64,000 nucleotides of DNA from Pseudidiomarina aestuarii (lineage in GTDB: Bacteria > Pseudomonadota > Gammaproteobacteria > Enterobacterales > Alteromonadaceae): contig NZ_PIPR01000001.1 of assembly GCF_003987355.1 (NCBI RefSeq), positions 620,001 through 684,000 of the forward strand. The letters are read 5' to 3'. Below, piece by piece: positions 18,774-28,367 of this stretch. The translations under genes and the position numbers were made by a program. Under the pieces are notes generated by a model, which was not told the DNA's origin, ran no database searches, and was given only the letters and a program-made list of their open reading frames with translations. The number at the start of each line of letters is the position of its first letter. Position 1 is the first letter of the stretch.

Positions 18774-19166
18774 TTATAACCGATTCAGTTCACGATCAAG
18801 TTTGTATGCATTGGAGGTCACGTACGTTTCCATACTTTGCAAACGTGATTCCAAGTCATTGTAGTCACCGCTAATTTCGCGGAATGCGCCATGCGGAGGC
18901 GCGCCGGCTTGCCAAACTTTGGTTTTTAACTCGACAGGCTCGTGACTATCGTTCGTCGCGCTCTTCGGCTTTTCATCCAAGATAAACCACGCGGCAATGT
19001 AGAGAATCAGCGTGAAACCTTGCCCGAAAATGAATGACGTTACGACAACAATTCGAACCAGCCACACTTCCCAGCCGAAGTAGTTGGCAATACCCGCACA
19101 GATCCCTGCAATCTTGCCATTCTTTTTATCACGTAACAGTTCACGTTTCTTAGTTGGGGTACTCAT
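18774..19166 (-). CDS. pspC: Phage-shock protein C
   Basis: Inner-membrane sensor that, with PspB, relieves PspA inhibition of PspF upon envelope stress. 130 residues with the PspC domain RDKKNGKIAGICAGIANYFG, an amphipathic and a transmembrane helix (about 35-65), then a hydrophilic tail with a short coiled-coil-like end (DLESRLQSMETYV). The ATG at 19166 overlaps the pspB stop (ATGA) and has GGAGG 8 nt upstream, which decides the start over an in-frame ATG five codons earlier. Confidence 0.95.
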   Translation of the reverse strand: MSTPTKKRELLRDKKNGKIAGICAGIANYFGWEVWLVRIVVVTSFIFGQGFTLILYIAAWFILDEKPKSATNDSHEPVELKTKVWQAGAPPHGAFREISGDYNDLESRLQSMETYVTSNAYKLDRELNRL

Positions 19167-19396
19167 ATCCGTTCCCTCCATTTTGGCGACTCCGCATCAA
19201 GAATCGCTTCTAAAGTTTGGATTCTTTCGCGCATCCGCTCACCTTGACGCGCCAACTCCTGCAACTGGGCTACCTCATCCTGACTTAACCCTTGATTGAT
19301 TTTACGTTGTGCCCGGTAATGCATGATGATCCATATCGGCGCCACGAATATCATAAAGATAATCAGTGGAATAGTTACCATTTCAAACACGTTCAT
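19163..19396 (-). CDS. pspB: Phage-shock protein B
   Basis: Small membrane protein of 77 residues. One N-terminal transmembrane helix (about 6-26, VTIPLIIFMIFVAPIWIIM), then a basic linker and a coiled-coil tail (LQELARQGERMRERIQTLEA). Partner of PspC in sensing membrane stress. It lies 23 bp after pspA and overlaps pspC by 4 nt. Confidence 0.94.
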   Translation of the reverse strand: MNVFEMVTIPLIIFMIFVAPIWIIMHYRAQRKINQGLSQDEVAQLQELARQGERMRERIQTLEAILDAESPKWRERI

Positions 19397-19419
19397 GAGT
19401 CGGTCCTTATTCGGTCAAA

Positions 19420-20097
19420 TTAGTCGCTTTTCTTACCGCTATCTTTTTTCATGCGGGCCCGTAAAGCTTCCAGTTCATCATTAATTTTATCTGCGCTTTC
19501 CAATTCAGCAAACTCATCACGTAAGGTCTTCTTACCCAAGTCATAAGAGTCTACTTGCGATTCGATATCATCAATTTTAGCCTCATAACGCTCAAACTTA
19601 TGCATCGCATCATCAATTTTGCTGCTATCAATGCGCTTCTTCACCTCAAGGCGAGTGCTGGCAGAGCGCTGCCGCATAATAATACTCTTCTGGCGCGCTT
19701 TCGCGTCGGCTAGCTTCTCTTGCAACTGTCCAACTTCATCACCGAGACGCTGTAAGTGCTCATCGATGCGAGCGATATCTGCATTTAAACTACCTTGTTG
19801 GTCCGTTGCTTTTTGCTTCTCAACCAACGCTAAACGCGCTAGGTCTTCACGTTCTTTACTCAGTGCGAGTTCAGCTTTCGCTTCCCACTCCGCAACTTCT
19901 TGCGCGAGTCGACCGGCTTGGCGCTCAGTATCTTTTTTCTCGGCAATTAAGCGTGCTGACGTAGAGCGAACTTCAACGAGTGTGTCTTCCATTTCTTGGA
20001 TGATCAGGCGAACCATTTTTTCCGGATCTTCAGCCTTATCCAATAATGCATTGATGTTGGAATTCACGATATCTGTAAAACGTGTAAAGATACCCAT
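19420..20097 (-). CDS. pspA: Phage-shock protein A
   Basis: Peripheral membrane protein of the ESCRT-III/Vipp1 superfamily, 225 residues, nearly all coiled coil. It binds and inhibits PspF and, when released, stabilises damaged inner membrane. The N-terminus MGIFTRFTDIVNSNINALLD is the amphipathic helix of the family. The ATG at 20097 is chosen by homology and a GAGG site 9 nt upstream; a longer open frame from 20154 would run into the sigma-54 promoter. Confidence 0.96.
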   Translation of the reverse strand: MGIFTRFTDIVNSNINALLDKAEDPEKMVRLIIQEMEDTLVEVRSTSARLIAEKKDTERQAGRLAQEVAEWEAKAELALSKEREDLARLALVEKQKATDQQGSLNADIARIDEHLQRLGDEVGQLQEKLADAKARQKSIIMRQRSASTRLEVKKRIDSSKIDDAMHKFERYEAKIDDIESQVDSYDLGKKTLRDEFAELESADKINDELEALRARMKKDSGKKSD

Positions 20098-20153
20098 AAT
20101 TATCATCCTCAAAAATTTCAAAAAGTGGTTTTGGTCACTGTCACGACTAACCA

Positions 20154-20170
20154 TGCAGAACCCATGCCAA
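20154..20170 (-). promoter_or_regulatory. Sigma-54 promoter of the pspABC-ycjX-ycjF operon
   Basis: On the minus strand the sequence is TTGGCATGGGTTCTGCA, with the invariant GG and GC exactly 12 bp apart as required for sigma-54. It lies about 57 bp before the pspA ATG. PspF, the activator encoded divergently, has an intact GAFTGA loop. The TSS should be near 20144. Confidence 0.85.
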
Positions 20171-20234
20171 CTTTTAAAAAATGCTCCTAATCGCCTGTTT
20201 TATTGAGTTTTTGGCCAGTCAGGAGAAAAACAGT

Positions 20235-20262
20235 TTGACGCCTGTTGGTAATGAAATACACT
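20235..20262 (+). promoter_or_regulatory. Putative sigma-70 promoter of pspF-sap
   Basis: TTGACG (20235-20240), 16-bp spacer, TACACT (20257-20262). It sits between the divergent pspA promoter and pspF, about 90 bp before the pspF start. In E. coli pspF has its own sigma-70 promoter and PspF represses it by binding its enhancer sites in this region. Confidence 0.5.
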
Positions 20263-20351
20263 AATATTTAGCCAAATTCACTAAAAACGTTTCGTTCTCG
20301 GAAATGGCAAGCTGAACGAACGCAATAATAACGATAAGTGTGGTGCTTCGC

Positions 20352-21449
20352 ATGAGCCGATTCCGTGATAACGACAATCTCATCGGTCAAGCTAACAGCT
20401 TTCTCCAAGTTTTAGAGCAAGTTTCACAAATTGCTCCTCTCGACAAACCTGTTCTCATTATCGGCGAACGAGGTACTGGTAAAGAACTCATCGCTGCCCG
20501 GTTGCACTTTTTATCACAACGCTGGGAACAAGCCTACGTGAAATTAAATTGTGCGGCACTCAGTGAGTCGTTGCTTGAAAGTGAACTCTTCGGGCACGAA
20601 CAAGGCGCTTTTACGGGTGCCCAAAAGCGACATGAAGGACGCTTCGAGCGCGCTGACAGTGGCACTCTCTTTCTCGATGAACTCGCCAACACCTCGGCGT
20701 TAGTACAAGAGAAAATTTTGCGGGTGATTGAATATGGAGAGTTCGAGCGTGTGGGTGGCAAAACCACCGTGAAGGTCGATACACGATTAATTGCTGCGAC
20801 CAATGAAGATCTCCCAGAGTTAGCTGCGCAAGGTAAATTCCGGGCAGATTTGTTAGATCGCCTAGCGTTTGACGTCATTACCTTGCCACCACTTCGTGAG
20901 CGCCGCGATGATATTCTCATGTTGGCCGAGCATTTTGCGATTCAAATGGCCCGTGAGCTCGGCTATGAGCTGTTTAGTGGCTTTACCGAAGCTGCGCAAC
21001 GCGTGTTACTGGATTACCAATGGCCGGGTAATGTGCGTGAATTGAAAAACGTAGTCGAACGTTCGGTTTATCGACTCGGTAACGGTCAAATCCCCGTTTC
21101 AAATATTGTTTTAGATCCTTTTGATAGTCCCTATCGTCCCAAACCGGCTACACACCGACAGTCACCGGCAGATACTTCCTCTCAGCCTGACGTAGAGCGT
21201 TCCGTTGTGACCTCGCCAACTGCTGAGAATACCGTTCCTGAGGCTGCTTCTGGCGGACCTGAAATTGATTTCAATTCGGGCACGTTAGACTTTAAAGAGC
21301 TGACCGCTGACTATGAAGTTCATGTACTCAAGCAAGCGTTACAATTTGCGCAATTCAACCAGAAAAAAACCGCAGAAATACTCGGGCTGACCTATCATCA
21401 ATTGCGTGGTTATTTGAAAAAGTATGCATTACTTGAGGGGCAAGCATAA
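20352..21449 (+). CDS. pspF: PspF, sigma-54 activator of the psp operon
   Basis: Enhancer-binding protein of 365 residues with no receiver or sensory domain, as expected for PspF. Walker A GERGTGKE 38-45, sigma-54 contact loop GAFTGA 85-90, Walker B LFLDE about 106-110, and a C-terminal Fis-type helix-turn-helix (KKTAEILGLTYHQLRGYLKK). The linker before the HTH is longer than in E. coli (325 residues). ATG 20352 fits E. coli PspF; GTG codons at 20340 and 20343 are also in frame. The stop overlaps the sapA ATG (TAATG). Confidence 0.95.
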   Translation: MSRFRDNDNLIGQANSFLQVLEQVSQIAPLDKPVLIIGERGTGKELIAARLHFLSQRWEQAYVKLNCAALSESLLESELFGHEQGAFTGAQKRHEGRFERADSGTLFLDELANTSALVQEKILRVIEYGEFERVGGKTTVKVDTRLIAATNEDLPELAAQGKFRADLLDRLAFDVITLPPLRERRDDILMLAEHFAIQMARELGYELFSGFTEAAQRVLLDYQWPGNVRELKNVVERSVYRLGNGQIPVSNIVLDPFDSPYRPKPATHRQSPADTSSQPDVERSVVTSPTAENTVPEAASGGPEIDFNSGTLDFKELTADYEVHVLKQALQFAQFNQKKTAEILGLTYHQLRGYLKKYALLEGQA

Positions 21450-23119
21450 TGGTTATCCAGCGGTTCTGGCTGGTCGTCGGCTGCTGCTGCGTTGTTGCAG
21501 CCTGCAGTCAGCCTGATGAGCAACCAGAGCCACTTCGGCAAGGGTTAGTCTATTGTGCAGAAGGTAATCCCGAGAGCTTCAATCCGCAACTCGGTACGTC
21601 TGGCACTACCATAGATGCGACTTCAGCTCAGCTTTACGACCGCTTAATCGATTATGATGCCGAGCGGCAACAATTTGAACCCGCATTGGCACTGTCGTGG
21701 CAAGCGCTCGATGACGGTAAGCGTTATCGTTTTGAGCTGCGCAAGGATGTGGAGTTTCACCAAACGCAGTGGTTTACACCCACCCGCCGCTTCTCGGCTG
21801 ACGATGTTCTTTTTAGTTTTAATCGCTGGTTAAACCCCGACCACCCCTATCACTCAGTGGGAGGTGGCAGCTATCCATTCTTTAACTCAAGTGGTCTCAT
21901 TCATTTGATTGAGCGCATCGAAATGATTGATTCGCACACCATCGATATCCATTTAGCTCAGGCTGACAGCTCGTTTCTCGCGAACATGGCAACCGATTTC
22001 GCAGTCATCCTCTCGGCCGAGTATGGTACCAATTTACTGCAAGCAGGTACGCCAGAGGCTATCGACCGACAACCCATAGGTACTGGGCCGTTTCGATTCG
22101 TAGAGTTTCGCAAAGATATCAGTATTCGTTATTATCGGCATGAAAACTATTGGCGCAAACCGCCCGGAATTCGCCAACTGGTCTATACCATCACACCCAA
22201 CGCAAACAAGCGTATGTTGAAGCTATTAACCGGTGAATGTGATGTGATCCCCTATCCATTGGTCGATAAGTTAGCCGAACTCTCAACCGATACGGAAATA
22301 GAAGTACAATCAGCAGTAAATCCTAATATTGCTTTTTGGGCCTTTAATACCGAACGACCACCATTCGATCAACCACTGGTTCGCCAAGCATTGGCCCATG
22401 CGATTAATCGCCCCGCGATTATTCAAACTATCTACGACGGCAATGCACGCTTAGCAACCGGCGTCTTACCGGAAACCTCTTGGGCATTTAGTGAAGAAGA
22501 CCAAACCTATCCGTTTAATCCGGAGCGCGCCCGCGCATTACTGGCCGAAGCGGGTTACGCTGACGGGTTTTCCATGTCTATTTGGGCGATGCCTGTGCAA
22601 CGTGCATACAATCCGAATGCCGAACGCATGGCAGAACTGATTCAGTCTGATTTAGCGCGAGTTGGTATCAGCGCGACTATGGTAACCTATGAATGGAATA
22701 CGTTCCGGCGTCGATTAGCAAATGGCGAACATGATAGCGTATTGATTGGTTGGGTTGCGGACAATGCCGACCCAGATAATTTTTTCCGGCCGATTTTAAG
22801 CTGCGCTGCGAAAGAATCTGGCAACAATCGAGCGAATTGGTGTGACCCTGCGTTCGATCAGTTACTGATTGATGCCATCAGCGCAACGAACCGCGATCAA
22901 CGCGTAAATCTGTATCAAGATATTGAACGAGCGATCACGCAAGCCGTGCCGCTCGTTCCGATTGCCAATTCGCTGCGGTTTCAAGCCCAGCGAGCTGACA
23001 TCGAAGGGGTCGAATTACCTCCATACGGTGGCTTAAGTTTCCGCCGCGCGAGTCGGGTTCAAGAACAACCGCAACAAACGCCCGAGCCAGCTGCGGATGC
23101 AGTCAAGGAGCAACCATGA
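21449..23119 (+). CDS. sapA: SapA, periplasmic peptide-binding lipoprotein
   Basis: Solute-binding protein (SBP_bac_5 family) of an ABC importer, 556 residues. The N-terminus has a hydrophobic segment ending VVAACSQ, a lipobox with Cys19 or thereabouts, so it is probably anchored to the membrane. Segments such as QPIGTGPFRFVEF and FNPERARALLAEAGYADGF are typical of peptide-binding proteins. In other bacteria Sap is linked to antimicrobial peptide resistance, potassium uptake or, for SapBCDF, putrescine export. The Pro/Gln-rich C-terminal tail is unusual. Start overlaps the pspF stop by one base. Confidence 0.92.
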   Translation: MVIQRFWLVVGCCCVVAACSQPDEQPEPLRQGLVYCAEGNPESFNPQLGTSGTTIDATSAQLYDRLIDYDAERQQFEPALALSWQALDDGKRYRFELRKDVEFHQTQWFTPTRRFSADDVLFSFNRWLNPDHPYHSVGGGSYPFFNSSGLIHLIERIEMIDSHTIDIHLAQADSSFLANMATDFAVILSAEYGTNLLQAGTPEAIDRQPIGTGPFRFVEFRKDISIRYYRHENYWRKPPGIRQLVYTITPNANKRMLKLLTGECDVIPYPLVDKLAELSTDTEIEVQSAVNPNIAFWAFNTERPPFDQPLVRQALAHAINRPAIIQTIYDGNARLATGVLPETSWAFSEEDQTYPFNPERARALLAEAGYADGFSMSIWAMPVQRAYNPNAERMAELIQSDLARVGISATMVTYEWNTFRRRLANGEHDSVLIGWVADNADPDNFFRPILSCAAKESGNNRANWCDPAFDQLLIDAISATNRDQRVNLYQDIERAITQAVPLVPIANSLRFQAQRADIEGVELPPYGGLSFRRASRVQEQPQQTPEPAADAVKEQP

Positions 23120-24147
23120 TTCGGTATACCTTGCGACGCGTTGTCTTGTTCCTGTTCACGTTGTGGCTGCTGACACTCTTTTTATTTTCGCTTAACTATT
23201 TTTTTCCCGGTAACCCGCTGACCAACATGACAGGGATCGCAGATAGCAGCAGCGAAGCTTATCGACTCGCCGCTGAGCAACGTTATTTTGGTGGGACAAT
23301 CATCGAACAGTATGGCGGCTTTTTACAGCAACTCGTTCAAGGTAACTGGGGGCAATCCCTTGTTACCGAACGACCCGTATTTGAAGATGGTTTAACCGCC
23401 CTAGGGGCATCTCTAGAATTGAGCTTACTGGCCATGTTGGTGGCTTTTGTGTTCGGCGCCCCCCTCGGTATATACGCAGCCATTCAACAACGAGGCCTTT
23501 TGGATCGTGTCATTATGGGTACTGGTCTCAGCGCCTATTCAATACCCGTTTTCTGGCTGGCTCAACTCTGTATCCTTTTGTTTGCGGTGAAACTCGGCTG
23601 GGCACCGATTTCGAGTCAAATTAATCCGCTCTACGATGTGCCGACGACCACAGGTGCGATATTGATCGATATTAGTATTTCGGATTATGAATTCAAGCAA
23701 GCCGCATTGCGAGACGCGTTGCATCACCTCTGGCTGCCTGTCGCAGTGCTAGCTATTATGCCTTTGACGATGCTGATGCGCATCACACGAAACGCAATGT
23801 TAGATGTGCTTTCACACAATTATATTCGTGCAGCACGCGCCCGAGGCTTGAGCGAAACTCGCATTTTGCTTCGTCACAGTATTCCAAACTCCATGCAGCC
23901 AGTGGTGCGCCAGTTAGGCCTGCAGTTTAGTATGTTGATGAGTAACCTGATTGTGACCGAGGTCATCTTTAATTGGCCTGGAGTCGGCAGTTGGTTAGTT
24001 AAAGCAATCTATGAGCGCGATTATCCCGTTCTGCAGGCAGGATTACTCATGCTTGCAACGCTGATTCTCTTTGTCAACGTAGCCGTCGAACTCTTCCACG
24101 CCTGGCGTTACCCACAGGTACGTAAGGAGTTGTATGCCGAGCACTAA
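23116..24147 (+). CDS. sapB: SapB, ABC transporter permease
   Basis: Inner-membrane permease of 343 residues with about six transmembrane segments. The EAA loop, RAARARGLSETRILLRHSIP, contacts the ATPases. The ATG overlaps the sapA stop by 4 nt. Resembles DppB/OppB; the assignment as SapB rests on the order sapABCDF and on the neighbouring pspF, which also holds in E. coli. Confidence 0.92.
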   Translation: MIRYTLRRVVLFLFTLWLLTLFLFSLNYFFPGNPLTNMTGIADSSSEAYRLAAEQRYFGGTIIEQYGGFLQQLVQGNWGQSLVTERPVFEDGLTALGASLELSLLAMLVAFVFGAPLGIYAAIQQRGLLDRVIMGTGLSAYSIPVFWLAQLCILLFAVKLGWAPISSQINPLYDVPTTTGAILIDISISDYEFKQAALRDALHHLWLPVAVLAIMPLTMLMRITRNAMLDVLSHNYIRAARARGLSETRILLRHSIPNSMQPVVRQLGLQFSMLMSNLIVTEVIFNWPGVGSWLVKAIYERDYPVLQAGLLMLATLILFVNVAVELFHAWRYPQVRKELYAEH

Positions 24148-25030
24148 TATTTATTACCAGTATCGCGAACCATCGCCTCTGCGTGCTATTTGGGTGTTAA
24201 TGAATAACAACCCTTTTGCGGTTGCCGCGCTGTACGTATTTGGTTTTATTTTATTGGTCATGCTGCTATCGCCAATAATTGTTCCGCACGATCCCGATTA
24301 CCAATATGCTGATGCCGTGTTGCAGTCACCCTCATGGCAACAAGATGGGCAAATTCGCTTTCTGTTTGGTACCGACGACCTCGGGCGTGACCTGCTCTCA
24401 CGTATTATCGCAGGCTCGGTCTACAGTCTGGGGTATCCAATTCTTGCCGTGTTTATCGCCGCGGTTATCGGTAGTAGCATTGGCGCTTGGGCGGGTATGA
24501 GTCGGGGTGTGCAGTCGTCGACTCTCAATCACTTGCTCGACGTTATTCTGTCGATTCCGTCGTTGTTGCTTGCCTTGGTTATTATCGCAATTGTGGGACC
24601 TTCCCTATTTAATGTGATGATTGCCATCACGCTGGTGTTGATTCCGCAATTTATTCACAGCGTTCACAATGCAATATACGAAGAGCGTTACAAAGAATAT
24701 GTCACAGCGTCGCGCCTCAACGGTTGTAGCCGTTGGTTCATTCTCACGCGTGTTATTGCGCCCAATATTACCACCGTGATTGTCATGCAAGTGACCATCG
24801 CACTATCGACAGCAATCCTCGACATTGCTGCACTGGGATTTCTTGGTCTCGGGGTTCAATCTCCAGCACCGGAATGGGGTTCGATGCTGGCCCGCAGCCT
24901 AGATCAGGTCTATCTCTCGCCATGGACAATGATTCTGCCGGGAATCGCCCTATTTTTAACGATTTTGGCCATAAACGTGCTCGGCGATAGTATTCGCGCC
25001 GCTATCCAAGAACGGATTCGTAGCTCATGA
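24134..25030 (+). CDS. sapC: SapC, ABC transporter permease
   Basis: Second permease, 298 residues, about six transmembrane segments, with an N-terminal helix (about 28-50) typical of OppC-type proteins and the EAA loop YVTASRLNGCSRWFILTRVI. Overlaps sapB by 14 nt and sapD by 4 nt, so translation is coupled throughout. Confidence 0.92.
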   Translation: MPSTNIYYQYREPSPLRAIWVLMNNNPFAVAALYVFGFILLVMLLSPIIVPHDPDYQYADAVLQSPSWQQDGQIRFLFGTDDLGRDLLSRIIAGSVYSLGYPILAVFIAAVIGSSIGAWAGMSRGVQSSTLNHLLDVILSIPSLLLALVIIAIVGPSLFNVMIAITLVLIPQFIHSVHNAIYEERYKEYVTASRLNGCSRWFILTRVIAPNITTVIVMQVTIALSTAILDIAALGFLGLGVQSPAPEWGSMLARSLDQVYLSPWTMILPGIALFLTILAINVLGDSIRAAIQERIRSS

Positions 25031-26022
25031 GTATTTTAGATATTCGTAATCTTACCATCGAACTCGAAACGTCAGCGGGCGTGGTAAAAGTGGTCGATAA
25101 ACTGAGTCTGCAAATAGCCGAAGGCGAAATCCATACACTCGTCGGTGAATCGGGCTCAGGTAAAAGCCTACTCGCTAAAGCTATTCTTGGTTTTATCAAT
25201 CCGCGCTGGCGGATCACTGCCGACCGACTGTGGTGGCGCCATTATGACCTTCTCGCTCTGAATCCAGCACAACGTCGGCTCGTAACCGGTCGCGACATGG
25301 CAATGATTTTTCAAAATCCAGGCAGTTATCTCGACCCCAATTCAAAGGTGGGTGAGCAGCTGCGTGAATTGATTCCAGCTGGCGAATTGAAAGGACTCTA
25401 CTTGCGGCGGAAAGCTGATCGGCAAACACGCGCCGAACGATTGCTACATAGAGTCGGAATTAAAGAAGCTAAAAGTATTATGGACTCATACCCATATGAG
25501 TTATCCGAGGGTTTAGCTCAGAAAGTCAGTATTGCAATGGCTATCGCTCACAACCCAAAGCTGCTGATTGCTGACGAGCCGACCACAGCCATGGAGCCTA
25601 ATACTCGCGCTCAAATTTATCGTTTGCTGGCAAAGTTAAGCGCCAGTCAAAGCATGTCCATCTTGATGATTACCCAAGATCTGACCTCGATTATTCCGGA
25701 AAGTCAGCGTATTTCGCTGGTGTATTGCGGGCAATTGATGGAGGCCGGTCCAACCAATACGGTACTTACCAAGCCCGCACACCCTTATACGGAAGCGATG
25801 TTAAGCATGAGTCTGTTCGGTCAGACTGCTGCGCCCAAAACAAGATTACCAACGCTCACAGGGGCCATCCCAACATTGCAGCATTTGCCCATTGGTTGTC
25901 GCCTCGGTCCACGTTGCCCTTATGCTCGCCAAGCGTGCGTGAATACGCCACGATTAAGCAAAGTGAAGCAGCAAGAATACGCTTGTCATTTTCCCATTAT
26001 CGAGGTTGCTAGCGATGACTAA
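25027..26022 (+). CDS. sapD: SapD, ABC transporter ATPase
   Basis: ATP-binding subunit of 331 residues. Walker A is GESGSGKS (about 42-49) and Walker B LLIADEP. The signature motif is the divergent LSEGLAQKV in place of LSGGQ. The C-terminal oligopeptide domain contains a cysteine cluster (CRLGPRCPYARQAC and a final CHF) like the iron-sulfur region of DppD-type ATPases. Overlaps sapC and sapF. Confidence 0.92.
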   Translation: MSILDIRNLTIELETSAGVVKVVDKLSLQIAEGEIHTLVGESGSGKSLLAKAILGFINPRWRITADRLWWRHYDLLALNPAQRRLVTGRDMAMIFQNPGSYLDPNSKVGEQLRELIPAGELKGLYLRRKADRQTRAERLLHRVGIKEAKSIMDSYPYELSEGLAQKVSIAMAIAHNPKLLIADEPTTAMEPNTRAQIYRLLAKLSASQSMSILMITQDLTSIIPESQRISLVYCGQLMEAGPTNTVLTKPAHPYTEAMLSMSLFGQTAAPKTRLPTLTGAIPTLQHLPIGCRLGPRCPYARQACVNTPRLSKVKQQEYACHFPIIEVASDD

Positions 26023-26830
26023 GCTACTCGAACTCAAAAATGTATCGAAGTACTACGTGCATAAAGATGGCTGGTTGCCGGGGCGCAAAATTTGTGCACT
26101 CGAACCTCTCACCTTGACACTCGAACGCGGTGAGACTCTTGCCATTATGGGGGAAACGGGTTCTGGCAAATCTACGATAGCCAAACTTATTGCTGGTGCG
26201 GAGAAGCCTTCTACAGGCGAAATCTATCTCAATGGACAGCTGCTAGACCCTCGCAATTACCGCCAGCGCAGTCGTCATATTCGGATGATATTCCAAGACA
26301 GTTTACGCTCGCTGAATCCACAAACGACCATTGGTCGGCAGCTATCGGAAGCACTTCTTTTCAATACGACTTTGACGAGTGAAGAGCAACGCGACCATGT
26401 CATGCTGACACTGCGCAAAGTAGGTTTATTGCCTGATCATTATCACTTCTACCCACATATGCTCTCAAGTGGACAACAGCAACGGGTCTGCATTGCTCGT
26501 GCCATTATTGTTGATCCACAGATCATCGTTGCCGATGAAGCCTTTGTTTCGCTGGATCCATCAATTCGAGCTCAAATCATTAATTTAATTTTAGACCTTC
26601 AGGAAGATATGAGCATTTCGTTCATTTTCGTATCACATTCGGCGGAGATCGTGAAACATGTCGCAGACAAGATATTGATTATGCATCATGGTAAACTAGT
26701 CGAGTTTGGTTCAACTCAAACGATGATGTTACAGCCTCAAGAACAATTAACCCGGTTGCTGTTGCAAACCGATTTGCAAAACAACGTCACGGCTGCAACA
26801 TCGTCATCACACTCAACAACACAGGAGTAA
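26015..26830 (+). CDS. sapF: SapF, ABC transporter ATPase
   Basis: Second ATP-binding subunit, 271 residues from the ATG at 26015. Walker A GETGSGKS, signature LSSGQQQRV, Walker B IIVADEA. The ATG is preferred over a TTG three codons earlier because of a GAGG site 10 nt upstream; it overlaps the sapD stop by 8 nt. The distal C-terminal domain of SapD is absent, as usual for SapF. Confidence 0.92.
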   Translation: MTKLLELKNVSKYYVHKDGWLPGRKICALEPLTLTLERGETLAIMGETGSGKSTIAKLIAGAEKPSTGEIYLNGQLLDPRNYRQRSRHIRMIFQDSLRSLNPQTTIGRQLSEALLFNTTLTSEEQRDHVMLTLRKVGLLPDHYHFYPHMLSSGQQQRVCIARAIIVDPQIIVADEAFVSLDPSIRAQIINLILDLQEDMSISFIFVSHSAEIVKHVADKILIMHHGKLVEFGSTQTMMLQPQEQLTRLLLQTDLQNNVTAATSSSHSTTQE

Positions 26831-26834
26831 TGCT

Positions 26835-28355
26835 TTGGAAACAGGTACGCTTATTTCATTAGCGCTCTATTTCATAGCGATGCTAGGTATTGGTCTCTAT
26901 GCCTACAAAACATCTACCGATGATGTATCTGGTTACATGCTCGGAGGCCGTTCATTAGGTCCTGGTGTGACTGCTCTCAGTGCTGGCGCCTCGGACATGA
27001 GCGGCTGGATGCTGATGGGCCTACCCGGCGCCATTTACGTCTCAGGTGTTTCACAACTTTGGATAGCCGTCGGTTTAATTGTTGGTGCCTGGCTCAATTA
27101 CATAGTTGTGGCACCACGACTGCGGATGTACACCGAGGTCGCTAACGACTCGATTACTATTCCTGATTTCTTCGCCAATCGATTTGACGATCGCTCGCGT
27201 GCACTGCGGGTATTTTCATCACTCGTTATTATCGTGTTCTTTACCTTATATACCTCGGCCAGCTTGGTCGCCGGTGGTAAGCTCTTCGATAGCTCTTTTG
27301 GTATGGATTATAGTACTGGACTTTGGGTCACAGCTGGCGTGGTGTGCGCTTATACCCTATTCGGTGGCTTTCTAGCCGTGAGTATGACCGACTTTGTGCA
27401 AGGTTGTATCATGATCGTTGCCCTCGTCTTGGTACCTATTGTTGCGATATTCGACTTGGGTGGCATGACACAAGTCACCAATACCGTTCGCGATATCAAC
27501 CCAGACTTCCTGAGTTTCTTTAGGGATGGAGCCATCGCCGACTCTATGGTGAACCAACTGTCGTTTCTCGGCATTATATCCCTCCTCGCGTGGGGCCTAG
27601 GATACTTTGGTCAGCCCCATATTATCGTTCGCTTTATGGCGATTCGTTCGGTCAAGGACATTCCTACTGCACGTCGGATTGGAGTCAGCTGGATGATTGT
27701 CTCGATTATCGGTGCCATGGTAACCGGTTTTGTCGGGATTGCTTATGTCGCTGAAACGCGGATGACGCTGCCGGATCCAGAAACGATCTTCATTATCTTC
27801 TCGCAGTTCCTCTTCCATCCGCTCATCGGTGGTTTCCTCTTAGCAGCAATTCTTGCGGCCATTATGAGTACCATTTCATCACAACTCTTGGTCACGTCGA
27901 GCTCGTTGACCGAGGACTTCTATAAGGCATTCTTGCGCCGTGATGCATCGGATCGTGAGCTCGTACGAGTGGGTCGTATTTCAGTCCTCGTAGTGTCATT
28001 AGTTGCAATTTACTTGGCTTGGGACCCGGATTCGACCATTCTAGGTCTCGTTGCTAATGCCTGGGCTGGCTTTGGAGCTGCCTTTGGACCAGTGATCATT
28101 CTCAGCTTGTATTGGAAGCGTATGAATCGACACGGAGCCTTAGCGGGCATGTTGATTGGTGCCGCAACCGTGCTGTTCTGGATCTACGCACCAGTACTTG
28201 CGGATGGTCAAACGCTTTCGAGCGTTGTGTATGAAATCATCCCAGGTTTCGTTCTGTGCACCGTGGCAATCGTGGTCGTCAGTCTCTTGACTGCACCACC
28301 GATACAGTCGCAGCAAGATACCTTTGCAGAAATGGAAAAACGACTAGAGAACTAG
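26835..28355 (+). CDS. putP: Sodium/proline symporter
   Basis: Member of the sodium:solute symporter family with 13 predicted transmembrane helices, 506 residues, importing proline with sodium. The family core is visible in YMLGGRSLGPGVTALSAGAS (helix 1-2) and WGLGYFGQPHIIVRFMAIR. Translation appears to start at TTG 26835: it has AGGAG 7 nt upstream, and no in-frame ATG lies nearby. It follows sapF by 4 bp with its ribosome binding site inside the sapF end, so it is probably transcribed with the sap genes. A bidirectional terminator follows. Confidence 0.94.
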   Translation: METGTLISLALYFIAMLGIGLYAYKTSTDDVSGYMLGGRSLGPGVTALSAGASDMSGWMLMGLPGAIYVSGVSQLWIAVGLIVGAWLNYIVVAPRLRMYTEVANDSITIPDFFANRFDDRSRALRVFSSLVIIVFFTLYTSASLVAGGKLFDSSFGMDYSTGLWVTAGVVCAYTLFGGFLAVSMTDFVQGCIMIVALVLVPIVAIFDLGGMTQVTNTVRDINPDFLSFFRDGAIADSMVNQLSFLGIISLLAWGLGYFGQPHIIVRFMAIRSVKDIPTARRIGVSWMIVSIIGAMVTGFVGIAYVAETRMTLPDPETIFIIFSQFLFHPLIGGFLLAAILAAIMSTISSQLLVTSSSLTEDFYKAFLRRDASDRELVRVGRISVLVVSLVAIYLAWDPDSTILGLVANAWAGFGAAFGPVIILSLYWKRMNRHGALAGMLIGAATVLFWIYAPVLADGQTLSSVVYEIIPGFVLCTVAIVVVSLLTAPPIQSQQDTFAEMEKRLEN

Positions 28356-28367
28356 TCTCGTTTGTAC

